The translations under genes and the position numbers were made by a program. From Vibrio quintilis (lineage in GTDB: Bacteria > Pseudomonadota > Gammaproteobacteria > Enterobacterales > Vibrionaceae), in NCBI RefSeq assembly GCF_024529975.1, contig NZ_AP024897.1:2914001-2978000 (forward strand): a DNA stretch of 64,000 bases. The letters are read 5' to 3'. Positions 46,594 to 55,826 of the stretch are shown here, one piece after another. The notes beneath the pieces were generated by a model, which worked only from the letters and a program-made list of their open reading frames with translations, did not search any database and was not told where the DNA came from. Position 1 is the first letter of the stretch; every line of letters starts with the position of its first letter.

Positions 46594-46676
46594 CGCACTC
46601 CTACGTTCCTTACTACTTCTGATATCTTCCATTTTTAATAATCCTATACTGCTAATTTTTATTGTTATTTCATACT

Positions 46677-46710
46677 ATTGATAATGCAAATGATAATGCT
46701 TACTATTTGT
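46677..46710. promoter_or_regulatory. Fur-type operator in the receptor/LysR gap
   Basis: Repeats of GATAATG (ATTGATAATGCAAATGATAATGC and following TTACTATTTG) fit the GATAAT-based Fur consensus. The site lies 84-117 bases from the receptor start and 55-88 from the LysR start, so it can govern both divergent genes. Confidence 0.6.
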
Positions 46711-46764
46711 AATAAATTAAATTGATATATAGTTATCAACCGATGCCGAGAGAGAAATAGCCTG

Positions 46765-47643
46765 ATGGAGCTACGCCACCTTAAATACTTTTTAGCTGTC
46801 GCTGAAACACAGAACATTCGCTTAGCGGCGCAGAAAGTGCACGTTACCCAACCGGCCATATCAAGAAAAATCAAAGAATTAGAAACAGAACTAGGCGTAC
46901 TATTGTTCGATCGTTTACCAAAAGGATTACGGCTAAATCGCGCAGGGAAAATCTATCAGAAGCAGTTAGGCGCCATAATTAGGCAAATTGACGACGCTAA
47001 CGAGCGTGTGCGTCAGTTTACCCATACGGAATATGGTTCTCTGGCTTTGGGCGCTCCTGATTTTGTTCTGTGGGAAGGGCAAATCAATCAGTGCGTCAAT
47101 CAGTTCCGTCATGACAACCATGATGTTGAACTGGAAGTCTATTCCGATACACCTATGGTGCTACTAAAACGGCTAGAGCTAGACCAAATCGATGGTGCCT
47201 TTCTTTATCATTTCGCAGAGTTGTCTTCGGAGTACTCGGTACAACCTATCGCACAGGACAAGTTAGTTCTCGCGTATCCTGCCAGTTGGGGAAAAACGCT
47301 ATCACCTTCAGCCACGATTGAAGAACTTAATCTGTTGCCTTCAGTTGGGTTACCAAGAAGCGTTGACCCTTACTATTACGACTGGCAAGAAATCCTGTTC
47401 AAAGAAATTGGCTGGTCACCAGAAGTGACCCAGTGGGCGCACGGCGAAAGCACCATGTTAGGTTTAGTAGCGGCGGGCAATGGGGTGGCTATTGTCAATG
47501 AACGACACTTTACCCGACCATCAAATATGCTTTGTTATACACCGCTGGATGTATTACCCCACACATCACCACTAAGCTTTGTATATAAAAATACTTCTGA
47601 TAATCCGGCTCTGATGGAGTTTCTGCAGCTACTGTCCAACTAA
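46765..47643 (+). CDS. LysR-family regulator of iron uptake locus
   Basis: 292 residues. The HTH is MELRHLKYFLAVAE, then QKVHVTQPAISRKIKELETELG. The ligand domain follows. It is divergent from the receptor and convergent with the ABC genes, so it may respond to the siderophore or iron state and control one of them. Confidence 0.85.
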   Translation: MELRHLKYFLAVAETQNIRLAAQKVHVTQPAISRKIKELETELGVLLFDRLPKGLRLNRAGKIYQKQLGAIIRQIDDANERVRQFTHTEYGSLALGAPDFVLWEGQINQCVNQFRHDNHDVELEVYSDTPMVLLKRLELDQIDGAFLYHFAELSSEYSVQPIAQDKLVLAYPASWGKTLSPSATIEELNLLPSVGLPRSVDPYYYDWQEILFKEIGWSPEVTQWAHGESTMLGLVAAGNGVAIVNERHFTRPSNMLCYTPLDVLPHTSPLSFVYKNTSDNPALMEFLQLLSN

Positions 47644-47664
47644 CTGCTGTCTTTGACGTATCCG

Positions 47665-48465
47665 TTATTTCAGCTTGTGCCGACCGATTGGAATCATCAT
47701 AGGAATGTTCGAAACCGGATCGATAATGATGTGGTTGTTCAAACCAAATACCGCCTGAATGGTCTCATTGGTCAGCACACTTGAAGGTTCACCGTGTGCG
47801 TGAACCTGTCCGTTGATCATCGCCAGCAGATAGTCTGAATAGCGGGCCGCTAAGTTAAGATCATGCAAAACCATCACAATAGTGATCCCGCGCTGTAGAT
47901 TCAGGTCCACCAGCAAATCCAACACTTCCACTTGATGAGTCACATCCAAAAATGTCGTCGGCTCATCAAGTAACAAGATGTCCGTCTCCTGCGCTAGCGC
48001 CATGGCAATCCACACACGCTGACGCTGCCCGCCTGACAGCTCATCAACTTCTCTGTCTATCAGGTCAGTAAGCTTTGTAACCTCCAAAGCATTAGCGACC
48101 GCTTCGTCATCTTTACTATTCCAACGAGACATTAAGCCGTGATGCGGATGACGCCCACGACTGACAAGATCACCGACAGTGATCCCTTCTGGAGCTATCG
48201 GAGACTGAGGCAATAAACCCAAAGTGCGAGCTAATGCTCGTGTTGGGCTTTTATGTACCGATTTTCCATCAAGCAAAACTTGACCGTTTGAAGGCGTTAA
48301 TAACCGAGATAGGGTTCTTAACAGTGTGGATTTACCACAGGCATTTGCCCCAACAATTGAAGTGATTTTTCCCGGAACAATCTTAAACGAGAGATCTTTT
48401 ACTATCGTTTTTTCGCCATAACCAGCAGACAGCTGCTCTACTACAAGTTCATGAGCTTTGGTCAC
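47665..48465 (-). CDS. FecE/FepC-like siderophore ABC ATPase
   Basis: 266 residues with Walker A GANACGKSTLLRTL, signature LSGGQRQRVWIAMAL, Walker B ILLLDEPTTFLDV. The last gene of the binding protein-permease-permease-ATPase operon, overlapping the upstream permease by four bases. Confidence 0.9.
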   Translation of the reverse strand: MTKAHELVVEQLSAGYGEKTIVKDLSFKIVPGKITSIVGANACGKSTLLRTLSRLLTPSNGQVLLDGKSVHKSPTRALARTLGLLPQSPIAPEGITVGDLVSRGRHPHHGLMSRWNSKDDEAVANALEVTKLTDLIDREVDELSGGQRQRVWIAMALAQETDILLLDEPTTFLDVTHQVEVLDLLVDLNLQRGITIVMVLHDLNLAARYSDYLLAMINGQVHAHGEPSSVLTNETIQAVFGLNNHIIIDPVSNIPMMIPIGRHKLK

Positions 48466-49505
48466 AACGCTCCCCCTTTACGATTAACGCGAATAATTAA
48501 ATAAATAAGATATGGAGCACCCAACGCACCCGTGATAACCCCAACCGGATAGCGGCTTGGAAGAACAAATTGTCCGATGTAATCTCCAGCTAACACTAAT
48601 ACGGCACCGATCAGCGCAGCAGGAACGAGTAGAGATCCGTTAGAACCGACAATGCGAGCAGCGATAGGTCCGGAAAGAAAGGCGACAAATGCGACAGGCC
48701 CAGTAACGGCGGTCGCGACCGCAATCAAACCGACGGCACAGACAATAACGGTGATACGCGTGAAGGTGACGTTAACACCCAGCGCCGCAGCGGTATCGTC
48801 CCCCATTCTTAATGCTTCTAAAGACTTAGTTTGACTCAGCAGTAAGCCACCGAAGATAACCAGTGATACCAACAACGCTACACTTTGATCAAGTTGTACT
48901 GAATTGACACTTCCGGTTAACCAACGCATCGTTTCTTGTAAATCCCACGATGACGCTTGCGACAAAAGGTAAGCAATATAGCTTTCAATCATGGCTGAAA
49001 CGCCAATACCGACCAAAATCAAACGCGTCCCCGCCACACCATTTTTATAAGCGAGCCCATAAACAGTCAGGGCAACTGCCAAACCTGCCAAAATGGAGAA
49101 AACCGCAACGGCAGAGCCATCCATATTAAGAACTATGATTGCAAAAACTGCTGCAGCGCTGGCTCCAGAACTTACACCCACAATGTCTGGGCTGGCTAAT
49201 GGGTTACGCAACATGGTCTGAAATGCGACACCCGCTAAGCCAAAACTCATCCCAACCAGTAGGGAAATTACCGCTCTCGGTAATCGCAAATGCCCAACGG
49301 TAAAACTCGCACCGGGAATATTCTCGCCCTGTAATACCTTCCAGACGATAGATGGTGGAGTATAAGATTGCCCTAACACCAACGTTAAGCACCAAGCTGA
49401 CACCGCTAAAATGGTTAAACCAACAATGATTAGAGCCCAGCATCGCATACGTTGCTGACGAGCTTTTTTCACCCTTTGTAATAGAAATAATTCAGCGGAC
49501 ATCAT
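48462..49505 (-). CDS. FecD-like siderophore ABC permease
   Basis: 347 residues with about ten membrane segments and the family motifs LRLPRAVISLLVGMSFGLAGVAFQ and RNPLASPDIVGVSSGAS. The C-terminus ends SRYPVGVITGALGAPYLIYLI, typical of BtuC-fold permeases. It overlaps both neighbouring genes. Confidence 0.9.
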   Translation of the reverse strand: MMSAELFLLQRVKKARQQRMRCWALIIVGLTILAVSAWCLTLVLGQSYTPPSIVWKVLQGENIPGASFTVGHLRLPRAVISLLVGMSFGLAGVAFQTMLRNPLASPDIVGVSSGASAAAVFAIIVLNMDGSAVAVFSILAGLAVALTVYGLAYKNGVAGTRLILVGIGVSAMIESYIAYLLSQASSWDLQETMRWLTGSVNSVQLDQSVALLVSLVIFGGLLLSQTKSLEALRMGDDTAAALGVNVTFTRITVIVCAVGLIAVATAVTGPVAFVAFLSGPIAARIVGSNGSLLVPAALIGAVLVLAGDYIGQFVLPSRYPVGVITGALGAPYLIYLIIRVNRKGGAL

Positions 49506-50539
49506 AGTTCCCTAACTCGCTGACGACGCACTATCCAGATAAAAAATGGCGCACCAATAAACGCAGTTACTACGCCAACAGATAATTCACTCGGACGGGA
49601 AATGATTCGCCCAACAATGTCTGCCAGTAGAAGCAGACTTGCACCACCTACCGCTGAGAAAGGCAACAACCAGCGATGATCTACACCCACCAATAGACGG
49701 CAGAAATGCGGCACAACTAAACCGACAAAGCCTATCGGTCCACAAATTGCTGTTGTCGCACCACAGAGCAGTATTGCGCCAAGTCCAGCAGCACTTCGAG
49801 CCAGAACCACATTCTCACCCAAGCCAGCAGCCAGATCGTCCCCCAGTGCCAAACTGTTTAGTTTTCTCGCGGTTAATGTGGTAATCACTAAGCCAACGAT
49901 CAAAAAAGGCAGCACAAGTACGATGATTTCAAATGTCGCACCACCGACACCTCCTATCTGCCAAGAACGAGCCCCACCTGCAATATCATTGCGTGGTAAC
50001 ACCACCGCAATAGTAAAACAGGACAAAGCCGCTGACGTTGCAGCGCCAGCTAACGCTAACTTAAGCGGTGTCGCTCCACCTCGCCCCATAGAGCCGATGG
50101 TGTAAACAAATGCGGCAGTCAGTGCTGCTCCCAGAATTGCCATCCAGACATAGCTCTGAATTTGATTCATCCCAAACCAAGCCAATCCGATGACAACAAA
50201 AAATGAAGCTCCAATATTGACGCCAAGAATGCCAGGGTCTGCGAGCGGATTGCGAGTGACACCCTGCATCACAGTTCCCGCTAAACCTAAAGAAGCACCC
50301 GCAATCACTGCCAATACGGTGCGAGGAATACGCATAGCAACCGCTGCTTCACCTACGGTATTTAGGTTTCCTTGAATAGCACTGAAAATTTCAGCCCAAG
50401 AGACTTCTCTCGTCCCTAACGCGACTGAGAGTAGAGACAAAAGAAACAAAACGACAAATAAAACACCGAGAGTCACTGAACGCGATAGTTCAAAACCCCA
50501 CAGCGAAAACTGATTACTTTTGGAAATAGATATACTCAT
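49502..50539 (-). CDS. FecC-like siderophore ABC permease
   Basis: 345 residues; RIPRTVLAVIAGASLGLAGTVMQ, RNPLADPGILGVNIGAS and GPIGFVGLVVPHFCRLLVG are the BtuC-fold motifs. It forms a heterodimer with the following permease. Confidence 0.9.
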   Translation of the reverse strand: MSISISKSNQFSLWGFELSRSVTLGVLFVVLFLLSLLSVALGTREVSWAEIFSAIQGNLNTVGEAAVAMRIPRTVLAVIAGASLGLAGTVMQGVTRNPLADPGILGVNIGASFFVVIGLAWFGMNQIQSYVWMAILGAALTAAFVYTIGSMGRGGATPLKLALAGAATSAALSCFTIAVVLPRNDIAGGARSWQIGGVGGATFEIIVLVLPFLIVGLVITTLTARKLNSLALGDDLAAGLGENVVLARSAAGLGAILLCGATTAICGPIGFVGLVVPHFCRLLVGVDHRWLLPFSAVGGASLLLLADIVGRIISRPSELSVGVVTAFIGAPFFIWIVRRQRVREL

Positions 50540-51522
50540 TGCGCTTTGCGTGCCGCCGCAGCCAACGCTTCAAGATAATCATCCAAAACCCAAGAGATGG
50601 ATAACGGGGTCGGATTGGCAGCAGTGGCTAGCGGTCCGCTACCAAGCATGACAATTGAACCATGTTTAACCGCATTCATTTTTGCCATCAATGGATTATG
50701 TAAGAGTGGTTTCAGTAGCTCTTCTCCGCCATAGGTAACGAAGATATCGACATCGTTAAATGCGTCGATTTGTTCAATACTGGCTTCACCTGAAAATTGT
50801 CCTGAATGACTCAAATCGCTAATGCTTTGTGATGAGAGTAGATTTAAGTCACTGAAGAATTTCACTCGCGTATCGTTGCCAGTGTAAAAGTGAATCACAC
50901 TCAGATCCGTCGGATCTAAGTGGGTAATAAACATCGCGGACTTGCCTTTCAGCTCTGGATATTGTGCCGCACGTGAGGCTATATCTAGTTCAATACTCGC
51001 AATCAGATTGTCCCCTTCTTTCGACATCCCCATACCAGCACTGTTTATACGGATCATACTTCTCCAGTCCGTAGACCAAGGTGCGTTGGGGTATGCCACC
51101 ACTGGTGCAATCATACTCAGCGTTTCATAGTCGGAGCGACTCAAACCAGAATACGCTGCAAGAATCACGTCCGGTTGCGTCGCAGCAACTGCTTCAAAAT
51201 CAATACCATCACCTTCATCAAATAGTGTTGGCGTTTGTGCACCTAACTTATCTAAGCGTGCTTTTACCCAAGGCAGCACACCATCTCCATCATCATCACC
51301 GAATTTCGCCGCAGCGAAACCAACCGGTACTACGCCCAACGCAAGAGGTACTTCATGATTCGCCCAAGCAACCGTCGCAATCCGCACTGGCTTTTGCTTG
51401 ATGATCGTTGTACCAAAAGCGTGCTGAATTTTAATGGGATACCTAACGCTATCTTCAGCCCGACTGATTGTGGTGGTTAAAGAGAAAACTAAAACGGTAA
51501 AAATGGCTTTGAGATTTAACAT
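50536..51522 (-). CDS. Periplasmic siderophore-binding protein
   Basis: 328 residues with a signal peptide (ends near SRAEDS). The mature part has PVRIATVAWANHEVPLALGVVPVG and QPDVILAAYSGLS, the FhuD/FepB-like cluster-A2 layout. It is first in the ABC operon, with a Fur-like site in its promoter. Confidence 0.88.
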   Translation of the reverse strand: MLNLKAIFTVLVFSLTTTISRAEDSVRYPIKIQHAFGTTIIKQKPVRIATVAWANHEVPLALGVVPVGFAAAKFGDDDGDGVLPWVKARLDKLGAQTPTLFDEGDGIDFEAVAATQPDVILAAYSGLSRSDYETLSMIAPVVAYPNAPWSTDWRSMIRINSAGMGMSKEGDNLIASIELDIASRAAQYPELKGKSAMFITHLDPTDLSVIHFYTGNDTRVKFFSDLNLLSSQSISDLSHSGQFSGEASIEQIDAFNDVDIFVTYGGEELLKPLLHNPLMAKMNAVKHGSIVMLGSGPLATAANPTPLSISWVLDDYLEALAAAARKAQ

Positions 51523-51605
51523 ATGGTGGCTTCGATTTTGGCGTCAACTTTATTACAGCGGCATCTCGTCCGAGATGGCATTTGACTCTGTCCTGTGAGT
51601 TAGAA

Positions 51606-51650
51606 CATGATAATGCAAACTAATTTCAAATGACACTAAGTATCATTTAC
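51606..51650. promoter_or_regulatory. Fur-type operators in divergent promoter
   Basis: ATGATAATGCAAACTAATTT and a second half, AAGTATCATTTAC, fit GATAAT/ATTATC-type Fur sites. They lie between the ABC operon and the flavoprotein gene, so one iron-controlled region can serve both. Confidence 0.55.
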
Positions 51651-51703
51651 AAATAGTTTACGACTGATAACCAAAACGAAAGTATAAAAACAGAGAAAGT
51701 AAA

Positions 51704-52276
51704 ATGACTCAAATAACGACACTGGAAGAACTAAGAGAGCTCTATAGCACACCTCATCCACTGGCTATGGCTAAAGACATTAAACACATTGACCAGCACA
51801 CTCGAACTTTCATTGAAAACAGCAGACTGTTTTTTCTCTCGTCTACTAATCAAGATGGATTTTTAGATATCTCTCCACGCGGCGGTGATACAGGGTTTGT
51901 CAAAGTTTTGGATGATAAAACACTGGCTTTCCCAGACAGCCCAGGCAACAACCGTTTAGATACCTTAACTAACCTCATCACCAATCCCAAAGTAGGCTTG
52001 CTGTTTATAGTTTCTGGTGTCGAAGATGTGGTACGGGTGAAAGGTACAGCCTCTATTCATATTGATGACGAGATTCGAGATCTATGCCTTGACGGAAAAA
52101 CCAAGCCAAAATTGGTGGTTAAAGTCACTATAGACTCACTGCTTTTCCACTGCCCTAAAGCGCTGATGAAGTCCAAAATTTGGAACAACGAATCCTTTGT
52201 AGAACGAGAGTTTTTACCTTCTCTGCTTAAGATTATTCAGGATCAGCAAGTCGAAAAAGAACAGCGAGACAACTAA
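51704..52276 (+). CDS. PPOX-type FMN flavoprotein
   Basis: 190 residues of the pyridoxamine-phosphate-oxidase fold: FFLSSTNQDGFLDISPRGG, LAFPDSPGNNRLDTLTNL and VGLLFIVSGVEDVVRVKGTA. Such proteins are found beside siderophore uptake genes, where flavin-dependent reduction of iron complexes is plausible. It is divergent from the ABC operon. Confidence 0.82.
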   Translation: MTQITTLEELRELYSTPHPLAMAKDIKHIDQHTRTFIENSRLFFLSSTNQDGFLDISPRGGDTGFVKVLDDKTLAFPDSPGNNRLDTLTNLITNPKVGLLFIVSGVEDVVRVKGTASIHIDDEIRDLCLDGKTKPKLVVKVTIDSLLFHCPKALMKSKIWNNESFVEREFLPSLLKIIQDQQVEKEQRDN

Positions 52277-52437
52277 TTGTAGTTACCTCTAAAAGGGGGT
52301 AAATATTTCCTATAGAGGTAATCTGTAACGGTAGTGTAAGCCTCCACATAATATGGCAAATAAGGAATAAACCGGATTAAGTCGGAATTTGTGAGACAAA
52401 GCCAGTGAAAGTAAGGGATTGAAAAGAGAATTAATTC

Positions 52438-52454
52438 GTAAGCGCTTAATACTC
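52438..52454 (+). repeat. IS66 left inverted repeat
   Basis: 17 bases beginning GTAAGCGC, matching the right end with one mismatch. Confidence 0.93.
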
Positions 52455-52523
52455 CACAGACTTCAATTGTGAAACAGAACTCCGCATCATGTCTGCCGAC
52501 ATGATTGATGGAGACTAAACACT

Positions 52524-52841
52524 ATGGCTTCCCTTAACCCCCATATCTGGCTGAAACATATTGAATCCTGGAAACAATCCGGCATGACGCAGGCACAATA
52601 CTGCCGGGAACACCATCTCAGCGCTAAAGCTTTTTATTACTGGAAAACCAAAGCACAACGCCACGAAAAAGCACCGGAGCAAAACACCCCAACAGTCACG
52701 GCGGGTTTTGCCGTCGCCCGGATTGAGCAGACAATGCCAACAACCGGGCTGTCGCTTTCTCTGCCGGGCGGGGTGACCATTCATGACATTCAATCTTCCA
52801 ATCTCTCTACCGTTATCCAGTTACTGGAGGCACTGCAATGA
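52524..52841 (+). CDS. tnpA: IS66 TnpA accessory protein
   Basis: 105 residues with the SWKQSGMTQAQYCREHHLS helix-turn-helix and YYWKTK motif of IS66 first genes. It overlaps tnpB by four bases. It supports transposition by the TnpC transposase. Confidence 0.9.
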   Translation: MASLNPHIWLKHIESWKQSGMTQAQYCREHHLSAKAFYYWKTKAQRHEKAPEQNTPTVTAGFAVARIEQTMPTTGLSLSLPGGVTIHDIQSSNLSTVIQLLEALQ

Positions 52842-53206
52842 GCAATATGACACTGCGTCCTGACCCGGCACTGGTGCAGGTCTTCCTTTATCGTGAGCCG
52901 GTGGATTTCCGTAAATCGTACCGCGGTCTCAGTGCATTGGTTGAGCTGGAGCTCGGGCATAACCCGTTCAGTGGTCATCTGTATGTCTTCACCAACCGCC
53001 AACACAATAAAATCAAGTGTCTGTTGTGGGAAGATAACGGATTTGTCCTTTACTATAAAGCGCTCGCCGAAGAGAAATTCCGCTGGCCGAAACCAGAAGA
53101 AGAGGTTGTCACACTCACCGGACAGCAAATCAACTGGCTGCTGGATGGCTATGATATCTCGTTGATGAAAGGCCATAAAAAATTGCATTACGAGGCGCTC
53201 TTTTAG
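52838..53206 (+). CDS. tnpB: IS66 TnpB accessory protein
   Basis: 122 residues; VFLYREPVDFRKSYRGLSALVE and WPKPEEEVVTLTGQQINWLLDGYD are diagnostic for the IS66 'Orf2' protein. Its role in transposition is structural or regulatory. Confidence 0.93.
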   Translation: MSNMTLRPDPALVQVFLYREPVDFRKSYRGLSALVELELGHNPFSGHLYVFTNRQHNKIKCLLWEDNGFVLYYKALAEEKFRWPKPEEEVVTLTGQQINWLLDGYDISLMKGHKKLHYEALF

Positions 53207-53273
53207 CGACATTGATGTTTAATTCTGATATAATGAATACCTGTTAAAACAATAGCTTAAGGTATTTTTAATC

Positions 53274-54809
53274 GTGACTTCTTCTGCTGACAACCGGTCT
53301 GAAATTGAGTGGCTTCGTGCACAGTTAGCCGAAAAAGAAGCACAACTTCAGTCTCAGTCAGAACATATCGCCATCCTTGAAGAAGTCGTCCGGCTGCTGA
53401 AAATCAAACGCTTTACACCTTCGAGCGAGAAAACCAACCCGTCTCAGTACCTGTTGTTCGATGAAGCCGAGCTGGTCACTGACCCTGAGCTGGATGCGCA
53501 CGAAAAACAAGACCCGAAGAAAAATACCTCCCCAAAACCCCGCGGCCGCAAACCACTGTCAGCTGATTTACCCCGCGAGCAAATCTTCCTGTACCTGACT
53601 GACGAAGAAAAAATGGGCGCCAAAAGCACCTTCTTCGCCAAAGTGAAAGAAGAGCTGGACATCGTGCCAGCCAAAGTTCGTGTACTGGAATATATGCAGG
53701 AAAAAGCGGTGTTCTCAACCGGTGAAGGGCAGCACATCATCACGGCCGCACACCCCAAACATCCGCTGCCGGGGTCACTGGGCAGTGTGGGGCTGATTGC
53801 CCATGTGCTCACAGCCAAATATGTCGATGGTCTGCCCCTTTACCGGATTGAAAAGATGCTCAGCCGTTATGGCGGGGATATCTCCAGAGCCACGCTGGCA
53901 AATTATGTGATGAAATCCGCGCAGGTGCTTCAACCACTGGTAAACCTGCTGCGGGATTATCAGAATGCCGGGCATCTTATCAATATGGATGAAACCCCGG
54001 TTCAGGTACTGAAAGAGCCGGGTAAGGCAGCAACCTCTGATAAATATATGTGGGTGTCACTGGGTGGTCCGCCGGATAAACGCAGTGTGCTGTTCCATTA
54101 TGCGCCTTCCCGTGGCGGAAACGTTCCGGTTGAATTACTTGAAGGATTTAAAGGCTACCTGCACACCGATGGTTATGCGGGGTACCATGCTGCCTGTGAG
54201 AAATACGGGCTGACCGCTGTCGGCTGTATGGACCATGCCCGGCGTAAATTTACCGAAGCTCAGGCAGCGCAGCCGAAGGGAAAGAAAGCGAAGGTCAGTC
54301 AGGCGGACAGGGCGCTCAGCTATATCAACAAGCTCTATCATATTGAAAGACAAATCAGTGACCTGAAAGAAAAGACAGAGTATACGCCGGCGCAGGTGGT
54401 CGCTTACCGTCAGCAACACAGCGTACCGGTACTGGAAAAACTCAAAGCCTTCCTTGAAAAATATACCGGAAAAATGCCGAAAGACAGCCTGACCGGAAAA
54501 GCTATCAACTATATGCTCAATCAGTGGCCGAAGCTTGTGGTTTACTGCACTGACGGAACGTTGCGAATCAGCAATATCTTAGCGGAAAATGCCATCCGCC
54601 CGTTCGTGATTGGACGTAAAGCCTGGTTGTTCGCCGACAGCTCACAGGGCGCGAAGGCCAGTGCGGTCTGCTACAGCCTGGTGGAAACGGCAAAGTTGAA
54701 TGGTCTGGAGCCATATGATTATCTTCATACTGTCCTGAGCAAACTGCCCTATGCGGAAACTGTTGAACAGGTTGAATCTCTTCTTCCGTGGAATATCGCC
54801 AGAGGTTAA
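53274..54809 (+). CDS. tnpC: IS66 transposase TnpC
   Basis: 511 residues. An N-terminal coiled-coil (EWLRAQLAEKEAQLQSQ), zinc-finger-like linker and a DDE domain: NMDETPVQVL (first Asp), HTDGYAGYHA (second Asp) and ILAENAIRPFVIGRKAW (Glu). The full length and intact motifs indicate an active enzyme. Confidence 0.95.
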   Translation: MTSSADNRSEIEWLRAQLAEKEAQLQSQSEHIAILEEVVRLLKIKRFTPSSEKTNPSQYLLFDEAELVTDPELDAHEKQDPKKNTSPKPRGRKPLSADLPREQIFLYLTDEEKMGAKSTFFAKVKEELDIVPAKVRVLEYMQEKAVFSTGEGQHIITAAHPKHPLPGSLGSVGLIAHVLTAKYVDGLPLYRIEKMLSRYGGDISRATLANYVMKSAQVLQPLVNLLRDYQNAGHLINMDETPVQVLKEPGKAATSDKYMWVSLGGPPDKRSVLFHYAPSRGGNVPVELLEGFKGYLHTDGYAGYHAACEKYGLTAVGCMDHARRKFTEAQAAQPKGKKAKVSQADRALSYINKLYHIERQISDLKEKTEYTPAQVVAYRQQHSVPVLEKLKAFLEKYTGKMPKDSLTGKAINYMLNQWPKLVVYCTDGTLRISNILAENAIRPFVIGRKAWLFADSSQGAKASAVCYSLVETAKLNGLEPYDYLHTVLSKLPYAETVEQVESLLPWNIARG

Positions 54810-54838
54810 ATCCCCGGGTTGTTGGGTTCAATGGTGTC

Positions 54839-54855
54839 GAGTATTGAGCGCTTAC
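54839..54855 (-). repeat. IS66 right inverted repeat
   Basis: GAGTATTGAGCGCTTAC, complementary to the left end except for one base. Confidence 0.93.
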
Positions 54856-54873
54856 ATTAATTCCGAATTTAAA

Positions 54874-54950
54874 GAACGTTTAAAATGGCAAAGAACACTT
54901 CTTTTTCAGCTCAATTTTTACTCACCGCACCAGATAAAATGGCAAAAAAC
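54874..54950 (+). repeat. Left end sites of the Mu-like unit
   Basis: Two direct copies of TAAAATGGCAAAGA-like sequence (54881-54894, 54935-54948), 54 bases apart, as multiple transposase sites often are. Confidence 0.5.
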
Positions 54951-55025
54951 GTATCTTATTATAGGAGTAAACGAATCTAACCTATTGTTACTAAAACAAA
55001 ATTAATACAATTTCGTAAATGAGCA

Positions 55026-55067
55026 GATCCGATTTAACTTCTCTGGAATCGGATCACTGATCCGATT
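55026..55067. repeat. Three copies of GATCCGATT
   Basis: GATCCGATT at 55026-55034 and 55059-55067 and its complement AATCGGATC at 55047-55055. The first two positions make a hairpin. It may terminate the RHH transcript or bind a repressor. Confidence 0.45.
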
Positions 55068-55142
55068 TCACATAAAAAATTAAAAATCAGATAATTAAGT
55101 ACAAACATGATCAATAAATAAGCTGTTGTATTTAAAGGCAAT

Positions 55143-55334
55143 TCAAATCTTCCCTTCCTTCTTCAATTGCTCTATACGTTCATTTGCTAATTGTTTGATC
55201 CACGTAGCAACAGAAGGCTTACCACGAAACATTGCATTATCAACTTCGGCAGCTTGCTCATATTGTTCTTTCAGTGTTCTGGAAAGACGCATTTCAAATC
55301 GTTGTAGGTACAGCTTTTCATTATCACTTGACAT
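55143..55334 (-). CDS. Small ribbon-helix-helix-like protein
   Basis: 63 residues from the ATG at 55334; an upstream ATG at 55373 lies within operator-like repeats. EKLYLQRFEMRLSRTLKEQYEQAAEVDN is an RHH-type strand-helix start, and the second part is a charged helix. It is probably a DNA-binding repressor of the unit. Confidence 0.55.
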   Translation of the reverse strand: MSSDNEKLYLQRFEMRLSRTLKEQYEQAAEVDNAMFRGKPSVATWIKQLANERIEQLKKEGKI

Positions 55335-55374
55335 ATGTACGGACATAATATTAAAGTAAGTATGTACGGACATA
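55334..55374. promoter_or_regulatory. Direct-repeat operator at RHH gene
   Basis: TATGTACGGACATA occurs at 55334-55347 and 55361-55374, 27 bases apart, overlapping the chosen RHH start and its upstream region. This suits autorepression by an RHH protein that also shields the rightward promoter. Confidence 0.5.
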
Positions 55375-55465
55375 GTACATAATCAAGACTCTATAAACAA
55401 GTCAGCCCCAACAGTGCGGCAACACCATTGGGGCTTCACCACAACTGATATAAGGACTATCAGCT

Positions 55466-55606
55466 ATGGATAAAACTAATCCTAACACTGTTGTTAATCA
55501 CAGTGTACAAAAACATCTGCTTTGCTCTGGTAAAAGCCCCTCTCCTCTTTTGGCCTTTATAGGAAAGCATCTCCTTACCGATCAACTGATACAGGGAGTA
55601 ATGTAG
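55466..55606 (+). CDS. Short ORF, 46 residues
   Basis: ATG at 55466 after ATAAGGACTA; polar sequence (MDKTNPNTVVNHSVQKHLL). It abuts the next ORF directly (TAG then ATG), suggesting a coupled pair. Function unknown. Confidence 0.4.
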   Translation: MDKTNPNTVVNHSVQKHLLCSGKSPSPLLAFIGKHLLTDQLIQGVM

Positions 55607-55780
55607 ATGAAACGCGAAGATTATGATTTAAAAAGTATATTGCTTCAAGCAAGCGCTGTAACAAACGCCTTGAGATCAGCCCTTGAAGAGGACAGCGATG
55701 AGCGATACCGAGTTGCATTTTGTATTGAAGATCTGATTGAAGCAGCTCTAGAGAAAACATCAGCCCCGAAAAAGGCCTGA
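55607..55780 (+). CDS. Short ORF, 57 residues
   Basis: ATG at 55607 with AGGGAG ten bases upstream. The helical, acidic sequence (VTNALRSALEEDSDERYRV, then CIEDLIEAALEK) is natural-looking, of the type seen in small phage/plasmid proteins. Coupled to the preceding ORF. Confidence 0.5.
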   Translation: MKREDYDLKSILLQASAVTNALRSALEEDSDERYRVAFCIEDLIEAALEKTSAPKKA

Positions 55781-55826
55781 TACATCGTAGATGCTCATCC
55801 CCTTTTGTTATTCCAAGAAAAAGTAA

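Larger units (their letters stand above)
52430..54863 (+). mobile_element. Intact IS66-family element with 8-bp target duplication
   Basis: Inverted ends at 52438-52454 (GTAAGCGCTTAATACTC) and 54839-54855 differ by one base. ATTAATTC flanks both sides (52430-52437, 54856-54863), the expected 8-bp duplication for IS66. All three genes are complete, so this insertion is recent. Confidence 0.95.
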
